DNA of 15,433 nt from Bdellovibrionaceae bacterium UBA3535 (GTDB lineage: Bacteria > Bdellovibrionota > Bdellovibrionia > Bdellovibrionales > UBA840): assembly GCA_002376845.1 (NCBI GenBank), contig DFOS01000002.1:16779-32211 (forward strand), given 5' to 3'. Under the pieces are notes generated by a model. It was not told the origin of the DNA. It made no database searches and saw only the letters and a program-made list of their open reading frames with translations. Below are positions 12,699 to 15,433 of the stretch, in pieces (the first letter of the stretch is position 1; each line of letters begins with the position of its first letter). The position numbers and the translations under genes are program-made.

Positions 12699-13877
12699 AT
12701 GAAAAAGATTGTCATCGTAGGCGGGGGGACGGCAGGGCTTGCTGTTTTAAAGAACCTGCACCGCCGCTATAAAAAAGCCGAATATACCATTATTGAACCT
12801 TCTGAGACGCACTACTATCAACCACTGTGGACTCTCGTAGGGGGCGGTGTTTTTCCGTTTCAAAAAAGCCAGAGAAATTTTGCAGATTTTGTACCGGATG
12901 ATGTGCGCTGGGAAAAGGATTATGTGGCGCAATTTTTTCCAGAGGAGAATGTGCTTGAGCTAAAGTCGGGTAAGAGAATGGAATACGACGTTCTCGTGGT
13001 TGCGGCAGGAATACAATTGGATTGGCATAAAATTGAGGGACTCGAAGAGACCTTGGGTAAAAACGGAGTTACCAGTAATTATTCGGCTAAGCATGTTTCC
13101 TATACCTGGCAAGCCGTGCAGGAATGTCAATCGGGAAGAGCCTTGTTTACGCAGCCAAATACCCCCATTAAGTGCGCCGGTGCTCCACAAAAAATCATGT
13201 ATATGGCAGAGGAAGATTTTCGCAAGCGCGGTTTGCGAGATCAGGTAGAGGTGCACTTTGCCTCGGCTGGTGCCGCCATCTTTGGTGTGCAAAAGTACCG
13301 CGATGCTTTAGAAAAAATTGTGGAAAAACGAGACATTCAAACCACTTTTCAATCGAATTTGGTCAAAATTGATGGAGAAAAGAAAATTGCCACCTTTGAA
13401 AACATAGCAAGTGGGGAAAAGTTGGAGCTAGAATTTGCCATGATTCATGTGGTGCCGCAGATGAGTGCTCCCGATTTTATTAAACAATCGCCTCTGGCAA
13501 ATGCGGAGGGCTGGGTAGATGTGGACCAATATACCTTGCAGCACAAATGCTATGCCAATGTCTTTTCTCTGGGCGATGCAAGCGGCACTCCTAACTCCAA
13601 AACAGGGGCTGCCATTCGTAGGCAGGGCCCGGTTTTGACCAATCATGTGATCGCCTATTTAGAAAATCAGCCATTGCAAGAAAAGTACAATGGCTATGCT
13701 TCTTGTCCGCTGATCACTGGCAGAGGCAAGTGCATTTTGGCAGAATTTGATTATGACGGTCAGCCAGATGAAACCTTCTTTTTTGATCAAGCTAAGGAGC
13801 GTCTAAGCATGTATTTATTAAAGAAATACTTCATTCCTTTTATGTATTGGAACGCCATGATGAAGGGCTACTTTTAA
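12699..13877 (+). CDS. sqr: Sulfide:quinone oxidoreductase, type II-like
   Basis: The 392-residue flavoprotein starts with a Rossmann FAD motif (KIVIVGGGTAGLAVLKNL, Gly8-Gly10/Gly13) and an acidic strand end (TIIEPSETHYYQPLWTLVGGG, 30-50, highly typical of SQR). Further motifs are LVVAAGIQLDW (99-109), IKCAGAPQKIMY (157-168) and the second FAD motif FSLGDASGTPNSKTGAAIRRQ (289-309). Cys159 and Cys336 (YASCPLI) match the two catalytic cysteines of type II (mitochondrial-like) SQR; the third cysteine of type I enzymes is not needed. The C-terminus is amphipathic/aromatic (YLLKKYFIPFMYWNAMMKGYF), suiting monotopic membrane binding. SQR oxidises sulfide, passes electrons to quinone and makes persulfide, the substrate for the dioxygenase two genes upstream. 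It lies 11 bases after the exporter, with a GGGGGCGG ribosome site. Confidence 0.95.
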   Translation: MKKIVIVGGGTAGLAVLKNLHRRYKKAEYTIIEPSETHYYQPLWTLVGGGVFPFQKSQRNFADFVPDDVRWEKDYVAQFFPEENVLELKSGKRMEYDVLVVAAGIQLDWHKIEGLEETLGKNGVTSNYSAKHVSYTWQAVQECQSGRALFTQPNTPIKCAGAPQKIMYMAEEDFRKRGLRDQVEVHFASAGAAIFGVQKYRDALEKIVEKRDIQTTFQSNLVKIDGEKKIATFENIASGEKLELEFAMIHVVPQMSAPDFIKQSPLANAEGWVDVDQYTLQHKCYANVFSLGDASGTPNSKTGAAIRRQGPVLTNHVIAYLENQPLQEKYNGYASCPLITGRGKCILAEFDYDGQPDETFFFDQAKERLSMYLLKKYFIPFMYWNAMMKGYF

Positions 13878-13897
13878 GTTTTTCTTTAGCTAATTGA

Positions 13898-13906
13898 TGC
13901 TAGCAT
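13898..13906 (+). promoter_or_regulatory. Extended -10 element just before the gene at 13914
   Basis: TG-C-TAGCAT ends seven bases before the ATG. No Shine-Dalgarno fits, so a leaderless mRNA is plausible. The same TGCTAG core is seen at 694-699. Confidence 0.4.
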
Positions 13907-13913
13907 ATGGGAT

Positions 13914-14297
13914 ATGCGCGTTTTTTTGTTTTTATTAATTGCTTTCTATGCCCTTAGTATACGAGCCGAAATAGACTATTCATGCCAGGCGAATCAAGTG
14001 GATGCTGAGGAGACGGTATTTTACCTGCTTTATATTGGCTCCATGGGTAAGCCCTCCCGCATAAGCGATGATAGGGATTTTACCAGTCGTATGCAGAAGC
14101 GAATTCAGCCCTATTTAGATGATGAGCAATATTTTCTAGAATGGGCCGAGTATGCACAAAAAACAGAACAAGCTTACGAAAATGAAGAGTACAAACAGCG
14201 CTTTCGCGAGATACGCAATCAGGCAAAATCGGGTGATGAAATGTTAGCAGGCTATGTGCAAGTATTTCTCGATCCTTACTACGAGCTTTGCCTGTAA
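13914..14297 (+). CDS. Small secreted acidic protein of unknown function
   Basis: The protein has 127 residues. The signal peptide MRVFLFLLIAFYALSIRA is followed by EIDYSCQ. The mature part is helical and charged (EQYFLEWAEYAQKTEQAYENE, RFREIRNQAKSGDEM) and ends DPYYELCL. The two Cys, one near each end, could form a single disulfide in the periplasm. I recognise no family. The gene starts 36 bases after sqr, but an extended -10 element in that gap suggests its own promoter, so it need not belong to the sulfide operon. Confidence 0.7.
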   Translation: MRVFLFLLIAFYALSIRAEIDYSCQANQVDAEETVFYLLYIGSMGKPSRISDDRDFTSRMQKRIQPYLDDEQYFLEWAEYAQKTEQAYENEEYKQRFREIRNQAKSGDEMLAGYVQVFLDPYYELCL

Positions 14298-14308
14298 AAA
14301 TGATAGAT

Positions 14309-14337
14309 ATTCTTGTCTAAGAGAATCGGTATTTTTT
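14309..14337 (+). terminator. Weak possible terminator after the gene at 13914
   Basis: ATTCTT (14309-14314) can pair with GAGAAT (14321-14326), six pairs including one G-T, with a six-base loop. A run of six T follows after five bases (14332-14337). The stem is AT-rich and the T run displaced, so this is tentative. Confidence 0.35.
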
Positions 14338-14404
14338 CATCACGCCATTTAATTCATGAGCCCTAGCATAAAATCGCTTATAAATTGCTCTATAAGGGGG
14401 TGCT

Positions 14405-14935
14405 ATGCGCTTATTATCCATGACAATTGTTACTTTTCTAATGACCTTTTCTACGGCTTACGGGATTGATACCCAGATCATGTTTGACGGCAGTGTCAGG
14501 TACTGTGCCGGAGAAGCGGATTTGCAATATAGTTCCGAGAATGCCTATCGTGTGAATGCTTTGTCTACTATCGATCGTGGTGATACCCAGTCGGTTTCTT
14601 TAGAGATTGAATTTCTTCGCTGCGCAAAGCGAGATGGTGGCTATGGCTTTGTTTCGGTCTCTCCGTTTGAGCCTGTTTATGATGATTATTTTCAAACCAA
14701 GACCGTGGTAAAAGAATTGAAGATGATTTCTTTTGATGAGTCCAATCAAAAGATTGCTGAGACCGAGATCTCTGCAGACCAGTCTTTGCATAGACTTGTA
14801 ATTGAGCTTCCCACTCCGGTTAGTGATTCGGATCACTTTTATGTCTCTCTTAGAGAGCTTGTAGAGGTGCAGCAAGGTGAGAAAGCCATCGATTTAAGAA
14901 ATAATTACGGTACTTACCGAATTAATCTGCGCTAG
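14405..14935 (+). CDS. Secreted protein of unknown function, two cysteines
   Basis: The protein has 176 residues. A signal peptide (MRLLSMTIVTFLMTFSTAYG, cut near residue 20) precedes a mature part of about 156 residues rich in beta strands (QSVSLEIEFLRCAKRDGGYGF, HRLVIELPTPVSDSDHFYVSL). Cys at VRYC and FLRC may form a disulfide. The look is of a periplasmic beta-sandwich protein, but I recognise no family. GGGGG lies four bases before the ATG, so ordinary initiation is expected, unlike the neighbour at 13914. It is the last protein gene before the tRNA-Leu region, with no clear terminator after it. Confidence 0.72.
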   Translation: MRLLSMTIVTFLMTFSTAYGIDTQIMFDGSVRYCAGEADLQYSSENAYRVNALSTIDRGDTQSVSLEIEFLRCAKRDGGYGFVSVSPFEPVYDDYFQTKTVVKELKMISFDESNQKIAETEISADQSLHRLVIELPTPVSDSDHFYVSLRELVEVQQGEKAIDLRNNYGTYRINLR

Positions 14936-14967
14936 GGCTGAATAAGTTCTCAATTAATACAAAATCA

Positions 14968-14996
14968 TTTACTGTGCTCAGGAATTTCGCTAGATT
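14968..14996 (+). promoter_or_regulatory. Sigma-70-type promoter of the first tRNA-Leu fragment
   Basis: TTTACT (-35, four of six), 17 bases, TAGATT (-10, four of six). Transcription would begin near 15003, seven bases before the tRNA-like 5' end at 15010, the normal layout for a tRNA gene. A near-perfect hairpin (GAATTTCGCT 14982-14991 with AGCGAATTTC 14999-15008, nine of ten pairs) overlaps it. Confidence 0.55.
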
Positions 14997-15009
14997 ACAG
15001 CGAATTTCT

Positions 15010-15047
15010 GCGCCAGTGTCGGAATTGGTAGACGAGCTAGGTTGAGG
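15010..15047 (+). pseudogene. tRNA-Leu 5' half, copy 1 (breaks in the anticodon loop)
   Basis: The sequence has the tRNA-Leu 5' acceptor strand GCGCCAG and the typical D arm (GGAATTGGTAGAC). The 5' anticodon strand CTAGG and loop start TTGAGG follow, consistent with anticodon GAG. After that it diverges: the expected CCTAG strand, variable arm, T arm and CTGGCGC acceptor strand are absent from the window. It cannot fold as a tRNA. It sits behind a plausible tRNA promoter, so the remnant may still be transcribed together with the hairpins that follow. Confidence 0.8.
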
Positions 15048-15050
15048 TAG

Positions 15051-15166
15051 TGCTTGCGCAAAATGGATTAAGTATCCATTTTGTGCTTAGCATGTGATGA
15101 GAGAGCGATGCTTTAGCATTGCGAGCAAATCACCTTGACCGAAGGTCAAAGGCCCGATGAAGGTGA
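15051..15166 (+). ncRNA. Candidate structured RNA following tRNA-Leu fragment 1
   Basis: Three stem-loops stand in a row. A: 15056-15068 with 15074-15086, 13 pairs including one G-U, five-base loop, extended by TGCT/AGCA. B: GTGAT (15094-15098)/ATCAC (15129-15133) enclosing a 6x6 purine-rich internal loop (GAGAGA/GAGCAA) and GCGATGC/GCATTGC with loop TTTA. C: TTGACC (15135-15140)/GGTCAA (15144-15149) with loop GAA. TCACCTT (15130-15136) can instead pair with AAGGTGA (15160-15166), a competing fold. G-U pairs inside stems suggest RNA-level selection. It matches none of the common RNA families I checked by motif (tmRNA, 6S, SRP, RNase P, group I or II intron). Confidence 0.4.
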
Positions 15167-15190
15167 GGAATATTATAGTGAGTTGATACT

Positions 15191-15228
15191 GCGCCAGTGT
15201 CGGAATTGGTAGACGAGCTAGGTTGAGG
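15191..15228 (+). pseudogene. tRNA-Leu 5' half, copy 2 (breaks in the anticodon loop)
   Basis: Identical to copy 1 over 40 bases (15189-15228 equals 15008-15047), starting two bases before the tRNA 5' end and breaking at the same place, TTGAGG. It continues GGCATTG rather than the expected anticodon strand, and no 3' half follows. TATTATAGT at 15171-15179 could be its -10 region. The upstream DNA differs from that of copy 1, so the duplication is limited to the tRNA part. Confidence 0.8.
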
Positions 15229-15242
15229 GCATTGTGCGAGGT

Positions 15243-15386
15243 ATTTACAGACTTTTCTGGTAACAAGCCAAATCTCCAGTAAAGTCGATGATTTACAGAA
15301 GTTCGCAAATCGTGTAACTAACTGTGAAAATGGCTTGGTAACAAAATAGTAACAAAGTGTATTTTCCGTTTTGGTAGACACACTTT
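15243..15386. repeat. Cluster of short repeats between tRNA-Leu fragment 2 and the next tRNA-Leu
   Basis: Direct repeats: ATTTACAGA (15243-15251, 15291-15299), GGTAACAA (15259-15266, 15337-15344) and a related AGTAACAAAG (15348-15357). Inverted repeats: GACTTTTCTGG with CCAGTAAAGTC (near 15250-15285), AAGCCA (15265-15270)/TGGCTT (15331-15336) and AAAGTGT (15354-15360)/ACACTTT (15380-15386). A tRNA-Leu D-arm-like TTGGTAGACAC lies at 15371-15381. The density suggests recombinase-binding sites of an attachment locus. No integrase gene is in the window. No credible protein gene is seen in the whole stretch 14936-15402. Confidence 0.45.
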
Positions 15387-15402
15387 TCAATAAGTCTAGT
15401 GC

Positions 15403-15433
15403 GCGCCGGTGGTGGAATTGGTAGACACGTACG
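15403..15433 (+). tRNA. tRNA-Leu, 5' part, cut by the window end
   Basis: The 5' acceptor strand GCGCCGG, then TG, then the D arm GTGGAATTGGTAGACAC, closely follow bacterial tRNA-Leu. The window ends before the anticodon, so neither the anticodon nor completeness can be judged. It differs from the two upstream fragments in the acceptor strand and D-arm flanks, so it is a different isoacceptor or a diverged copy. Confidence 0.8.

Noticed and set aside
15010..15228. Fragments as intact tRNA-Leu genes or a tRNA interrupted by an intron
   Set aside because: No T arm, no pairing anticodon strand and no CTGGCGC acceptor strand occur before the window end. No group I core or group II domain V motif is seen between the copies.
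15087..15390. Two - strand ORFs (73 and 86 residues) over the tRNA region
   Set aside because: They run through tRNA sequence and repeats, overlap in different frames and have no ribosome site or domain features.

Overview
The window looks like chromosomal DNA from a flagellated Gram-negative bacterium of moderate GC content, most plausibly a Bdellovibrionota (Bdellovibrio-like) member. This taxonomic call is an inference. It rests on an HNH protein of a type I associate with that group, paralogous FN3/LamG-like lipoproteins, many small secreted proteins of unknown function, outer-membrane barrels and a stand-alone motAB pair. No single marker in the window proves it.

Left part (1-3324, + strand): the 3' end of dnaK with a clear intrinsic terminator, a secreted glycerophosphodiester phosphodiesterase, a non-coding stretch with a 14-bp palindrome, an HNH endonuclease-type protein, and a small secreted four-cysteine protein.

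Middle part (3333-8707, - strand): a motA-motB operon behind a sigma-28 (FliA)-like promoter. It is probably extended by an unannotated small ORF (about 48 residues) that ends before two tandem hairpins. Upstream of it lie an outer-membrane barrel gene and two overlapping tandem-duplicate lipoproteins. On the + strand at 8756 is a LysM-like/beta-barrel protein, convergent with a small secreted protein. CGAT-containing, FliA-like -10 elements sit in front of all four transcription units (motA, 5430-6101, the lipoprotein pair, 8756-9748). The motor genes and the envelope genes may therefore share flagellar-sigma control.

Right part (10312-13877, + strand): a sulfide-detoxification module made of a Crp/Fnr-type regulator, an ETHE1/Blh-type persulfide dioxygenase, a TauE/SafE-type exporter and a type II sulfide:quinone oxidoreductase. 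SQR would make persulfide, the dioxygenase would oxidise it to sulfite, and the transporter would export sulfite or a related anion. The regulator-dioxygenase gap carries two inverted repeats. Two small secreted proteins of unknown function follow.

Right edge (14936-15433): no protein-coding gene seen. Two identical 40-nt copies of the 5' half of a tRNA-Leu lie 181 nt apart, both breaking in the anticodon loop. The first keeps a promoter and is followed by a series of stem-loops with G-U pairs; the second is followed by short repeats. The 5' end of another tRNA-Leu is cut by the window end. This looks like a tRNA-associated recombination/attachment locus or a tRNA-derived RNA gene.

A recurring detail is that several single-gene units lack a Shine-Dalgarno sequence and have a -10-like element placed so that transcription would start at or next to the start codon. 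This suggests leaderless mRNAs.
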